Source: Nostoc mirabile CHAB5784 (lineage in GTDB: Bacteria; Cyanobacteriota; Cyanobacteriia; Cyanobacteriales; Nostocaceae). Taken from it: DNA of 64,000 bases. Shown here in pieces: positions 26,921 through 35,143 of the stretch (position 1 is its first letter; every line of letters starts with the position of its first letter). The DNA is taken from NCBI RefSeq assembly GCF_020829645.1, contig NZ_JAIVFS010000020.1, positions 1-64,000 of the forward strand. Direction: 5' to 3'. Made by a program: the position numbers and the translations under genes. A model generated the notes under the pieces. It ran no database searches. It saw nothing but the letters and a program-made list of their open reading frames with translations, and was not told where the DNA came from.

Positions 26921-27061
26921 TATAGCGGTTCTCGTTTGCATGAAGTACATTTTTAAACCTCACCCCCAACCCCTCTCCGATGCTTTGGAGAGGGGAGTGT
27001 TTGCAATATCAAATACGGGGTGAGGTTATGACTGTGTTGCACCCAAGTGAGAATCGCTATA
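26921..27061. mobile_element. MITE-like element with tatagcggttctc ends
   Basis: Ends tatagcggttctc (26921-26933) and gagaatcgctata (27049-27061) are inverted with one mismatch. Inner arms aacctcaccccc and cggggtgaggtt enclose a hairpin with a cctctcc core. The flanking TA would fit a TA-targeting element. There is no transposase. Confidence 0.7.
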
Positions 27062-27273
27062 GTTCCCTATTCTAATGTCTTTATTAAAAACTTCTGGTGA
27101 TATCCCTTCCCCAGAGGTTATTTTTTTTAAATGCAATGCCTAATCAGATTTTTTAATAGTTGTCTAAGTTTTGATATCAGCAAGTTATCTTGAAACCAGC
27201 TGACATTTGCTAGCAAGTATGTGTAAAGTAATTGAGAGTCACTCACTATATCTAATTTTTGACACATCTATCT

Positions 27274-27513
27274 ATGGTTAGAAAAACCCAACGTCTTTTG
27301 CTGCTAGTTGTTTGCTGTAGTATAACTGGTGTAGTTTTAGGAGGTACTGCCGGTTGGGCAGAAAGTAGCCTCTGCCTGGAAGACAGTAAGGTTACAAGTG
27401 AGTGTTTAACCCAAGATCCGATCCAAAAAACTATCCAAGGAATGAGTACCGGATTGTTAGCTGGGGCTGGGGCCGCTTTCGGTGCAGCATGGCAGTTACG
27501 GCATGAAGATTGA
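27274..27513 (+). CDS. Small secreted or membrane protein of unknown function
   Basis: This 79-residue protein has a hydrophobic N-terminus (LLLLVVCCSITGVVLGG) that may be a signal peptide cleaved after GWAES or a lipoprotein-like signal. It has two cysteines in the polar middle (SLCLEDSK, SECLTQ) and a glycine/alanine-rich second hydrophobic segment (GLLAGAGAAFGAAW). The ATG at 27274 is chosen over an in-frame TTG at 27259. A hairpin terminator follows. No homologous family is recognised. Confidence 0.6.
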   Translation: MVRKTQRLLLLVVCCSITGVVLGGTAGWAESSLCLEDSKVTSECLTQDPIQKTIQGMSTGLLAGAGAAFGAAWQLRHED

Positions 27514-27531
27514 GCGTAAACTATCTACCAC

Positions 27532-27551
27532 TAACCCGGTACTCCGGGTTA
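27532..27551. terminator. Hairpin between convergent genes
   Basis: A perfect 8-bp stem taacccgg / ccgggtta with a 4-base loop lies between the small secreted gene and the leftward WYL gene. The T-tract is weak, so it may serve both directions modestly. Confidence 0.55.
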
Positions 27552-27591
27552 GATTAGTTTGTGTTGAAGTTGGGCGGTCGATCATCCTGAT

Positions 27592-28761
27592 TTATGTGGC
27601 TTTGGAAGAATACCGATCTATTAATGCACGAGCAAATTTCTGATGTTGTTCAGCTAGATGTTGAGGAGAGATAAACTGAGCATTGCCCATGAAGCGGTAC
27701 ACCCAGCGACAAAACTCCTCCAGCGATCGCTTAGGCAATTTAACAATGTAATCTACGTAAGCAGATTTGCCATTTTTTCCCTTTGGCCCTAGTTTGATAT
27801 CTTGCTTAGGATGTCGTTTCTCGCCTTCTTGAATAAATTCCATAACTTCAGGAAAAAATCGAACTTGCACTTGCACAAGCTCTAGTTTTCCACAAATCTC
27901 CCGTCGCTGATCTTCTCTTGAACCCAACTTCAACCCCCAACCTGCTTTTAAGAGCCGATGAGCGATATGCAAGCTTTTCCATTGGATATTAGACCCTCGG
28001 CCTTTGCTATCCAGCAGCTTAAAGTGATCGCTAAAGCGATCAATACGTGATACTACAAGATGACCATCCTTGTAGTTCTCCTGCAACAAATACCAGGCAA
28101 TGTCTGCATAAATCAGTTGCAAGGGATAAACTTGCTCATATCCGATTTTTTCAGGATTGTACGGATTACGGCAGCGATAAAGCTCAACTGCTTGTCCTTT
28201 AACGATTGCGGCTTCAAGTGCATCTAGTTTTTCAAATAGCGTACCTCGGCTTCGATATTTGCCCTTGGCCATCATTTCTTTTGGATCGGTGTAGACAATA
28301 ACTCGGTCTAATTGGGTTCTCACTGGATAAAACATCTCATCTTTCAGGTTTAACCCCCGTAATCGCTGCGTTAGTCTTTGATAAATCTGGTTAATTTGAG
28401 GGTCTTCCTGATACTTTGCCTGAGAGTGTAGGGCGTTAAGCGCAACTTGTAATTCCTCTTGATTCATTGCTGCTGTGCCAACATAGTAACCCCATCGGTA
28501 AGGTCGCCGATCTAAAAGCCCATAGCGGCGAAGAGTCTTCAAATCACTTTGGATGGTATGACGCGAATAAAGGGGTAGCTCTACATTCAATTCACTTGCT
28601 ACTTTCTGGAGGTACAATTGTACTATTTGGAATTTATGATGAGATTTCTCAAAGTCAGATTGCATGGAATCAATATAACCAACTCCTGGGTAGCGGAGAA
28701 ACGTAGCAATTAAAAGTAAAAGTCGCTCGAAGGCAGGAAGAGTGGCATAAGAATGCTTCAT
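27592..28761 (-). CDS. WYL-domain transcriptional regulator
   Basis: This 389-residue protein has an N-terminal winged-helix region (about 1-90; SRHTIQSDLKTLRRYGLLDRRPYRWGYYVG matches the DNA-binding and linker pattern), a helical middle, and a WYL domain (about 170-255; IYADIAWYLLQENYKDG and VSRIDRF) with an extended C-terminus. WYL proteins sense ligands such as nucleotides and regulate defence or DNA-damage genes. The gene is divergent from the zinc-ribbon gene at 28953 with a 190-bp gap, so it probably controls that operon. Strong basic clusters around residues 290-340 could contact nucleic acid. Confidence 0.8.
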   Translation of the reverse strand: MKHSYATLPAFERLLLLIATFLRYPGVGYIDSMQSDFEKSHHKFQIVQLYLQKVASELNVELPLYSRHTIQSDLKTLRRYGLLDRRPYRWGYYVGTAAMNQEELQVALNALHSQAKYQEDPQINQIYQRLTQRLRGLNLKDEMFYPVRTQLDRVIVYTDPKEMMAKGKYRSRGTLFEKLDALEAAIVKGQAVELYRCRNPYNPEKIGYEQVYPLQLIYADIAWYLLQENYKDGHLVVSRIDRFSDHFKLLDSKGRGSNIQWKSLHIAHRLLKAGWGLKLGSREDQRREICGKLELVQVQVRFFPEVMEFIQEGEKRHPKQDIKLGPKGKNGKSAYVDYIVKLPKRSLEEFCRWVYRFMGNAQFISPQHLAEQHQKFARALIDRYSSKAT

Positions 28762-28952
28762 AAACTATATTTCACTCAGAAATGTCAATAATAATAAAGT
28801 ATTAGTCTGTAATTTTTAAAAAGTTTAAAACTTTTGCTAAGTATAGCTCCTAGAGATTTCACTCTATAGCCTCCAATACTGCCAAATAGTCGTACTCTAT
28901 CTAAACCTCTTTGTAAGATGCAGTTCAAATAGAGTTTTGGAGACTAAATAAT

Positions 28953-30257
28953 ATGCAGACCTGTCCTGCTTGCCAACATCCCTTACCCACCATTGGGTTT
29001 TACTGCTCAAACTGTCCTCAGCAAATTCGGTGTAAAAACTGCCGTGAAATACTTCTTCCTGGCGCAAAAGGATGTGTAATGTGTGGAACCCCAATAGGTG
29101 AAGAGCATAATGGGTCAGCATCAAGCAATGGCGGTAGTCTACCTGCCGTAATGAATACGTTAAAATTCGTGGAAACCAGCAAGGGTCATTCACTTGAGAT
29201 TCAGCTTGCCCTCACCAACGAAGTAGGTATTAGCTGGGGTGGTGCTGCGATCGCGGCGATCGTTGGTGGACAAATGACACCTGGAAAACCACCTAATGGT
29301 CGTCCTGTGATTCGTGATTTAAGTAATGCCGAACCTCAACAACTTTCCTTATTCAACGACGAATCCAGCGACGAGAACAATAAATCTACAATTGATGTAG
29401 TTGCTCAACTTCCTGCTGCTCATGAAGGCGATACCGACAAGTTAAAACAGATTTTCCGGCACAACGGCGAACAACTACAGCTAATGGAAACGCGGCTCAA
29501 AGCTGCAAACAGGCTAGATGCTGCACGTCGGTTAACCTATCTGGTTCTCCTGTACTCATTGAATGTCGATGGACGAGAGGAAATTCCTCGTAATGAATTG
29601 AATGACATTCTTAAAAGAGTTGGATTGTATGACAACAATGCCATCACATGGATTGGCAAAAGTCCTGAATTGATTGTTGAGAGAGATATGGTTGGGCTGC
29701 GACTGTCGGGACAAGAGCAAGCGCGAAAAGTTCTCACAGAGGTACTTGATGACAAGATAAAGGGTAAGTGGAATTTAGCTACAGGTGCAACTTCACGAAG
29801 CTCGAAGTCTAGTGCCAAAAGTGAGGAGGATTCAGAGAATTCCACAAAGAATGGCAAGCGCAAGAGTAATGGATTTTCCAAAGAAGTGGAGCCTTGGGTA
29901 GCGAGTTGGAAATTATTTGCCTCGAATATTGATTTTCATGCAGCCATTAAAGATTGCACAGTCATTCAAAAGGGCTTGTTTGGTCTGTGGGCAATTGGTA
30001 AGGCCACAAGCAACCCTGAGATAGTGGTTTCGAGCTACAAGCTACAGCAGTTTCTATACTTCGGACTTGGCATCAAGGTAAATGAGCGTAATTTAGAACG
30101 GCGCTTACAAGCAACTTCAGGACAAGGAAGCTTGATTAAAGTGCAGGGTGGTTTCCAACTACTACCTCCAGGCTTGGCTGAGGTTGAGAGATTGACAGGC
30201 TCTACACAAAGTAAGGCATCTACCGATGAATCTTCTGAAAATTTTGGTGAGGTGTAA
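28953..30257 (+). CDS. Zinc-ribbon protein with winged-helix-like modules
   Basis: This 434-residue protein begins with two zinc ribbons (CPAC...CSNC and CKNC...CVMC, residues 4-50). After a linker, residues about 140-265 form a helical module (KLKQIFRHNGEQLQLMETRL, then RNELNDILKRVGLYDNNAITW) that resembles a winged helix. A serine/lysine-rich linker (about 270-310) leads to a second such module (about 310-415). There is no recognisable enzyme motif. A ggag motif precedes the ATG. The next gene starts 2 bases after its stop, which indicates translational coupling. The architecture suggests a nucleic-acid-binding adaptor or sensor. I do not know a characterised homologue. Confidence 0.7.
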   Translation: MQTCPACQHPLPTIGFYCSNCPQQIRCKNCREILLPGAKGCVMCGTPIGEEHNGSASSNGGSLPAVMNTLKFVETSKGHSLEIQLALTNEVGISWGGAAIAAIVGGQMTPGKPPNGRPVIRDLSNAEPQQLSLFNDESSDENNKSTIDVVAQLPAAHEGDTDKLKQIFRHNGEQLQLMETRLKAANRLDAARRLTYLVLLYSLNVDGREEIPRNELNDILKRVGLYDNNAITWIGKSPELIVERDMVGLRLSGQEQARKVLTEVLDDKIKGKWNLATGATSRSSKSSAKSEEDSENSTKNGKRKSNGFSKEVEPWVASWKLFASNIDFHAAIKDCTVIQKGLFGLWAIGKATSNPEIVVSSYKLQQFLYFGLGIKVNERNLERRLQATSGQGSLIKVQGGFQLLPPGLAEVERLTGSTQSKASTDESSENFGEV

Positions 30258-30259
30258 CC

Positions 30260-31039
30260 ATGAGGAGGACATCTGAGCAATTAATTCAGGAACTTTCGAC
30301 AATTGTTGACTCTCACTTTGCCCATGCAGTGGTTGAATGCTACGTCGAAATGCAGCAACGATTTCTAGCTGGCGACTGGCAACCAACAGAACTAGACGGT
30401 GGGCGGTTTTGTGAAGCAATTTCGCGTTGCTTGCTTCAAATGGATACCGGAAAGATTGATCATCGAAAATTGCCTGGTAAGGTTCGTGAGGATTTATTAA
30501 ACAAAAACATTCCTCATCAACTTGGCTCGAAGGATCGTTATCATTTGGCTAAAGTGATTGAGGTTGTATATGGATTTCGCTCCGATCGCGGTGCTGTTCA
30601 CATATCAACTGAGTACACCGCAAACTATATGGATTCAATGCTGGTGCTTCATGCAAGCAAATGGATTTTTGCAGAATTTCTCCGCCTAGTTTGGAATCGA
30701 GATCGAAAGGTTGTTGCAGAAACCATTGCCCAAATTGTTCAACTAGAACATTCAGTAATTCATGAATTGGACGGAAAACCTCTAGTTCTGGCAAGGGATA
30801 TTTATGCAACGGATGAAGTTCTGTTGTTGCTGTATCATGCCGCCAATAATCGCTTAAGTCGCGCTGAACTACGTGAACATGCTGTCAGCCAGAACCCTCA
30901 AAACGTTAATGTAGCTATATCTAGGCTAATCAAAAGTAAGGATATTCGACCTGTTGCAGAGGATGAAGTTGCTCTCACCCCTAATGGTCAAAAACGAATC
31001 TTTGAGCACGTATTGCCTAAACTCGTCCCCCAAAAATAG
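30260..31039 (+). CDS. HEPN-like / abortive-infection-type protein with C-terminal winged helix
   Basis: This 259-residue, mainly helical protein is tightly coupled to the zinc-ribbon gene. Residues 107-114 read R-S-D-R-G-A-V-H, an Rx6H arrangement compatible with the HEPN ribonuclease motif, within the helical region ELDGGRF...LVLHASKWIFAEFL that resembles abortive-infection family proteins. The C-terminal part (about 183-259; DEVLLLLYHAANNRLSRAEL, then VALTPNGQKRIFEHVL) looks like a winged helix. If active, it could be an RNA-cleaving effector regulated by its neighbours. Both the HEPN call and the effector role are inference from motif spacing. Confidence 0.6.
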   Translation: MRRTSEQLIQELSTIVDSHFAHAVVECYVEMQQRFLAGDWQPTELDGGRFCEAISRCLLQMDTGKIDHRKLPGKVREDLLNKNIPHQLGSKDRYHLAKVIEVVYGFRSDRGAVHISTEYTANYMDSMLVLHASKWIFAEFLRLVWNRDRKVVAETIAQIVQLEHSVIHELDGKPLVLARDIYATDEVLLLLYHAANNRLSRAELREHAVSQNPQNVNVAISRLIKSKDIRPVAEDEVALTPNGQKRIFEHVLPKLVPQK

Positions 31040-31222
31040 AATTCCTAGTTCAATTACAGGGTAAGCATTTATCAAATACCGTCTAAATCATGGCGAAGAT
31101 AGCAAATTACCCAACAAAGTGAAGATTTTTTACAGCAGTTCAGAGTAAATACGGCTCCTATTGAGCTTTCAGTTACTCTATGTTTAAAGATAAATAGCTA
31201 TTTCACAAGCGATCGCACAATC
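31040..31222. other. Short intergenic region before the coiled-coil gene
   Basis: No hairpin or repeat is evident. The following gene lacks a strong ribosome binding site. It may be transcribed from here or by read-through. Confidence 0.35.
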
Positions 31223-31909
31223 ATGGACGACAGCAAGGCATTGTTTGACTACTGGCATGACCGAGTTCGGTTGAAAAACTCTGAGTTAATTGCAGATCCT
31301 GGACACGTTAAAACCCAGGATCTACGCCATGATTGTACCAACTACGATGATCTTTGGCGTAGCCCTGAAGTTCAACAACTAGGAGAACCAGATCGTAGCA
31401 GGGTTATTGCTATTATTAAGTACGAATGTACAGCTAAAGTTCTACAGAATCGGGCTGGTCGTCTCCGCGATCGCGCTAATGAGCTTGAAGCAGCTTGTCA
31501 TGAACAAGATCAACAAAAATCCAAGCTTTTGGGTCTGATCAAGGCATTGCAAGAGAAACTGTTTGGCAAAGACAAAGAAATTAAGAGATTAGAAGCACGA
31601 ATTGCCTCGCTAGAAGCGGAAAATGAAGCCTTCCGATCTGAAGCCGAGAATAGTAAAGCTCAGGTGGAATTGGTTAAAGAACTAGAGCAGCTTAAAAAGA
31701 AATATAATGAAGTTGAAAAGCGAAGACAGGAATTAGCTCAAAATAATAAGAGTTTAGGTGGAAGAGTTGCCCATACTAAAAGATATAAGCAGCAAAGAGA
31801 TGAAGCAATAGCTTTAGTTGAACAGCAGAAACAGCAAATTGCTACATTATTTCAAGAGAGTCAGCGCCTTCGTGAAGAGAATGAAAGACTTTATCAGAAA
31901 TTAAAATAA
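31223..31909 (+). CDS. Coiled-coil protein of unknown function
   Basis: This 228-residue soluble protein has a globular N-terminal part (residues 1-80, with LFDYWHDRV and RSRVIAIIKYECTAKVLQNRAGRLRDRA), followed by a long coiled coil to the C-terminus (LEARIASLEAENEAFRSE, LVKELEQLKKKYNEVEKRR, LREENERLYQKL). It is probably an oligomeric scaffold. It is the first of two short coiled-coil genes followed by an Hsp70-like gene on the same strand. No family name is recognised. Confidence 0.7.
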   Translation: MDDSKALFDYWHDRVRLKNSELIADPGHVKTQDLRHDCTNYDDLWRSPEVQQLGEPDRSRVIAIIKYECTAKVLQNRAGRLRDRANELEAACHEQDQQKSKLLGLIKALQEKLFGKDKEIKRLEARIASLEAENEAFRSEAENSKAQVELVKELEQLKKKYNEVEKRRQELAQNNKSLGGRVAHTKRYKQQRDEAIALVEQQKQQIATLFQESQRLREENERLYQKLK

Positions 31910-31954
31910 GTGGATCGATAAAATGCTCTAATTTGGGGACGCTCGATAGAAATC

Positions 31955-32350
31955 ATGAAACTTCAAGAGCTAAAAGCTAAAGTCTATGAGTTAGCTGGAG
32001 TAAATAATACCAAACAACTCAAGGCAAAAAATCAGGAGATTAAGACGTTAGATTTGCGTCTTAAAACCTCCTGGGAAAAAACTATTGCTATTCTTCAAAA
32101 ACCGCAAACTGAGTTTGAGGAGTGGTTGGAAAATCCACCTGAAGAATACAAAGATATTTTTTATGAAATTACAGAAGCCTCTCAAAAATACGATCAGAAA
32201 TCAGCACAGACGAAACAGTTAGCACAAGAGGTATTGTCAATAGCGAATAATCTTGAAGGACTAGCAGAGGAATGTCAAGACGAAGCAGATAAAATCAAGC
32301 AAGAAATTGAAATAACTAGACGGATTTCAAAACAAGCCAGACTGAACTAG
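31955..32350 (+). CDS. Small helical/coiled-coil protein
   Basis: This 131-residue charged protein is predicted almost wholly helical (KLQELKAKVYELAGVNNTKQL at the N-terminus, then EEWLENPPEEYKDIFYEITEAS and a C-terminal coiled coil). It starts 45 bases after the previous coiled-coil gene, with no terminator between them, so the two are likely co-transcribed. It has no membrane or signal segment. Function unknown. Confidence 0.65.
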   Translation: MKLQELKAKVYELAGVNNTKQLKAKNQEIKTLDLRLKTSWEKTIAILQKPQTEFEEWLENPPEEYKDIFYEITEASQKYDQKSAQTKQLAQEVLSIANNLEGLAEECQDEADKIKQEIEITRRISKQARLN

Positions 32351-32595
32351 TTTTGACATCAGAGGACACCTAAAAACTAGCTGCACTGAACGGAAGCATT
32401 AGTTAATATCTTATTTTGTATGAGAATTGGGACTTCTCATCCAGCGAAGTGTTAGCTGCAACGGACTGAATCGATATCTGGGTTGGGATGCAAAGAAGCA
32501 AGCATCTGGGTGCATTTGCATTCTTGATGCCTTATAGAGAATAATCACAGATAAAGCAGCTTTAGTGTCTTCGTGCGAGATAATAAATATAAAAT
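32351..32595. other. Intergenic region before the Hsp70-like gene
   Basis: No repeat or gene is supported. The sequence ctgggttgggatgcaaagaagcaagcatctgggtgc has imperfect internal duplication ('gcatctgggt/ggttggga'). No terminator was seen, so read-through from the coiled-coil genes is possible. Confidence 0.35.
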
Positions 32596-34194
32596 ATGGC
32601 GATCGCAATCGATTTTGGTACTAGCAACACAGTCATTGCTCGTTGGAACCCTGTAACCCAACAGCCAGAAACCCTGACTCTACCAGGTTTATCAATTAAA
32701 CAAAGTCTCAATCCGCCACTGATTCCCAGCTTAGTTTATGTTGAAGACGCAACCCAAAATCAAGTCTTAGTAGGACAACAAGTACGCGATCGCGGTCTTG
32801 ACCTCAAGGGCGAAACGCGATTTTTCCGCAGCTTCAAGCGGGGTATTGGTGCAGATATCCAAGGTTTCTTACCTGAACTAGATGGGCAAATTGTCACCTT
32901 TGAGCAAGTAGGGCAATGGTTCCTCACCAAAGTAATTGAAGAACTAGCACCCCTGGAAGGAGGGTTAGACTCTTTAGTGTTAACCGTACCCGTAGACAGT
33001 TTTGAAGCTTATCGTCACTGGTTGGGGAAAGTTTGTCAAGCCCTCCCCGTCGAACAGGTGCGGATGCTAGATGAACCCACAGCCGCCGCCTTGGGTTATG
33101 GCTTGGCAGATCAAGAAATTCTCTTGGTGATAGACTTTGGCGGCGGCACTTTGGATTTATCCCTTGTCCGGTTGGATCAAGGCGTGCAAGCAACCACAAA
33201 ACCGCTCGGATTTCTCCTCAAGTGGGGTAATAAGTCCCTAGCTGAAGATTCAAAACAAAAAGTCAAAACAGCCCGTGTCCTGGCGAAAGCTGGGCAAAAT
33301 TTGGGCGGTACTGATATTGATAATTGGTTAGTAGATTACTTTGCCAAAACTCAAGAATTGGCGATAAGTCCGTTGACAACAAGATTGGCAGAACGGGTAA
33401 AAATTCAGCTATCAACTCAAAACCAAGCTAGTGAAGTTTATTTTGACGACGAGACATTTGAAAGTTATGAACTGGAACTAAACCGCGACACTTTTGAAAA
33501 TATCCTCAAAGAACATGCATTTTTTGAGTTACTAGATGAGTCGATGACGACACTGTTGCAGCAAGCAAGACGCCAAGGAATAGAACTTCCAGATATTAAT
33601 GCAGTTTTGTTAGTTGGTGGGACAGTGCAATTACCAGCAGTGCAGACATGGATCAAACAGTATTTTGAGCCAGGAAAAATCCGTTGTGAACGTCCCTTTG
33701 AAGCGATCGCTCAAGGAGCATTACAGTTAGCTCAAGGCGTACAAATCAAAGACTTTCTCTACCATAGTTATGGTATCCGCTACTGGGATCGCCGCAATCA
33801 CCGTCACAAATGGCATTCTCTGATTAAAGCTGGACAGGCATATCCAATGAGTCAGCCAGTGGAATTAGTCTTAGGCGCTTCAGTGGAAAATCAGCCCAGC
33901 ATTGAACTAATTATGGGAGAATTGGGAGCAGATACGGGTAGTACTGAAGTTTATTTTGATGGCGATCGCTTAATTACTCGCCGTATGGACAATAGTGAAA
34001 CCAGCGTCAAACCTCTCAACGATCAAGAAGGCGCGAGGACAATTGCCCAACTGACACCAGCCGGATATCCTGGAAGCGATCGCATCAAAATTCTCTTTCA
34101 AGTTGATGAACAACGCTTTTTGCGAATCACCGTTGAAGATTTGTTGACAAATGATACGCTGTTGGAAAATCAACTTGTGGCACAGTTGAGTTAA
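32596..34194 (+). CDS. Hsp70-family (DnaK-like) protein
   Basis: This 532-residue protein has the actin/Hsp70 ATPase fold: phosphate-1 IDFGTSNT at 5-12, EPTAAALGYGLA near 163, phosphate-2 DFGGGTLDLSL near 180, and the adenosine motif LLVGGTVQLP near 336. The C-terminal part after about residue 390 is shorter and different from DnaK (about 640 residues), lacking the EEVD-type end and helical lid, so it is a divergent Hsp70-like chaperone. No J-domain or GrpE partner is adjacent. Its stop codon ends exactly one base before the convergent toxin gene's stop. Confidence 0.85.
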   Translation: MAIAIDFGTSNTVIARWNPVTQQPETLTLPGLSIKQSLNPPLIPSLVYVEDATQNQVLVGQQVRDRGLDLKGETRFFRSFKRGIGADIQGFLPELDGQIVTFEQVGQWFLTKVIEELAPLEGGLDSLVLTVPVDSFEAYRHWLGKVCQALPVEQVRMLDEPTAAALGYGLADQEILLVIDFGGGTLDLSLVRLDQGVQATTKPLGFLLKWGNKSLAEDSKQKVKTARVLAKAGQNLGGTDIDNWLVDYFAKTQELAISPLTTRLAERVKIQLSTQNQASEVYFDDETFESYELELNRDTFENILKEHAFFELLDESMTTLLQQARRQGIELPDINAVLLVGGTVQLPAVQTWIKQYFEPGKIRCERPFEAIAQGALQLAQGVQIKDFLYHSYGIRYWDRRNHRHKWHSLIKAGQAYPMSQPVELVLGASVENQPSIELIMGELGADTGSTEVYFDGDRLITRRMDNSETSVKPLNDQEGARTIAQLTPAGYPGSDRIKILFQVDEQRFLRITVEDLLTNDTLLENQLVAQLS

Positions 34195-34590
34195 TTAACT
34201 AAAAGGATTCAAAAGTGGGATACCGCAGCCGTCAAAATCCCGGATGTTGCGCGTTACTAAGGTCAATTGATGAATTTGAGCAGTAGCAGCAATCATCATA
34301 TCTGCTTGGGTGTGTGTTTTCCCACTTAATCTTAGTTGACCTCGCAATTCACCGGAGCGCTTGGCAATTTCAATGGTGATGGGCAATACTTGACAGTTAT
34401 TTTCCAAAAAGCTCTCAAACCATATTTGAATTCTGGGGTTAGGCTTGGATGTCAGTCCGTAAAATATTTCTTCAACGGTGATTGCACTCAGAACTATTGA
34501 GGAAACTTTTTCTGCCCATTTCAGTACACCAGAGTTAGGTTGCAGTCTTACTAATTCGCTGATAATGTTAGTGTCACAGAGAAAAGTCAT
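34195..34590 (-). CDS. PIN-domain toxin (VapC-like)
   Basis: This 131-residue PIN ribonuclease begins MTFLCDTN, with Asp6, a glutamate in SAITVEEIFYG, Asp97 in THTQADMMIAA and Asp118/120 in RNIRDFD: the four acidic positions of the PIN active site. VapC toxins cleave RNA in a Mg-dependent way. The ATG at 34590 is preferred over upstream ATGs at 34599/34605, because MTFL(C/L)DTN is the family start. It overlaps the upstream antitoxin gene's 3' end by 17 bases, the usual coupling in such modules. Confidence 0.88.
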   Translation of the reverse strand: MTFLCDTNIISELVRLQPNSGVLKWAEKVSSIVLSAITVEEIFYGLTSKPNPRIQIWFESFLENNCQVLPITIEIAKRSGELRGQLRLSGKTHTQADMMIAATAQIHQLTLVTRNIRDFDGCGIPLLNPFS

Positions 34591-34864
34591 CGATGGCATC
34601 AGCAAAAGGGTTAGGACGGTCTTGGCGGGAGGGTACTTCGAGAATATAATCTTCTTCAGCAGCTATCTGACGTAGTTCTTTGAAGGCATCAGCTAAAGAA
34701 AACTTTTCGCGTTGCTTGCGCCACGTCAAGAATTCCTCAAACATTTCAGCTTCAACAACAACAGCCACCAGTTCATTTCGGTTGTAGATGAGTTGCGGTT
34801 CTTTAGTTACCGCATGAATTAGTTCGGAGAACCTCTGTTTCGCTTCTGCAATTCTCCAGTGCAT
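34574..34864 (-). CDS. Phd/YefM-type antitoxin
   Basis: This 96-residue protein from the ATG at 34864 (MHWRIAEAKQRFSELIHAV) has the Phd/YefM fold, with the IYNRNELVAVVV beta hairpin and a long acidic C-terminal tail (FKELRQIAAEEDY) for toxin neutralisation. It should repress the operon and inhibit the PIN protein. Upstream in-frame ATGs (34906 and 34888) are less likely. A palindrome tgtctattatagaca at 34891-34905 lies just upstream and is a good operator candidate. Confidence 0.85.
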   Translation of the reverse strand: MHWRIAEAKQRFSELIHAVTKEPQLIYNRNELVAVVVEAEMFEEFLTWRKQREKFSLADAFKELRQIAAEEDYILEVPSRQDRPNPFADAIDDFSL

Positions 34865-34890
34865 TCTCCTACCTCTTTTATTCATAATCA

Positions 34891-34905
34891 TGTCTATTAT
34901 AGACA
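34891..34905. promoter_or_regulatory. Candidate toxin-antitoxin operator palindrome
   Basis: The 15-base sequence tgtctattatagaca is a 6-bp inverted repeat with a 3-base spacer, about 27 bases upstream of the antitoxin ATG in an AT-rich promoter region. Antitoxins of this class bind such palindromes to autoregulate. Confidence 0.55.
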
Positions 34906-35002
34906 TAATTTATATCTATAATTTTGTTTTCCCCAGAGAGCGATGTCTACGATGGGCTATTTGGCCTCGCACTTTATCATTCCAGGCGAGTTATTTCTAA
35001 CC

Positions 35003-35139
35003 CAATACAGTTCAGTTAAGAAGAATCGTAGGTTGGGTTGAACTTTAGTGTTACCCAACAAAGCCTTGATAATGTTGGGTTTCGTTCCTCAACCCAACCT
35101 ACACCAGTTTTATTTTTTAGCCTTAACTGAACCGTATTG
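35003..35139. mobile_element. MITE, family A copy 1, 10-bp target duplication
   Basis: Ends caatacagttcagttaag (35003-35020) and cttaactgaaccgtattg (35122-35139) are inverted with one mismatch. The exact direct repeat atttctaacc flanks the element (34993-35002 and 35140-35149). The interior contains the inverted arms aggttgggttga / tcaacccaacct. The right target copy overlaps the stop codon of the neighbouring Uma2 gene. There is no transposase. The other copies are at 51881, 60515 and 60587. Confidence 0.85.
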
Positions 35140-35143
35140 ATTT

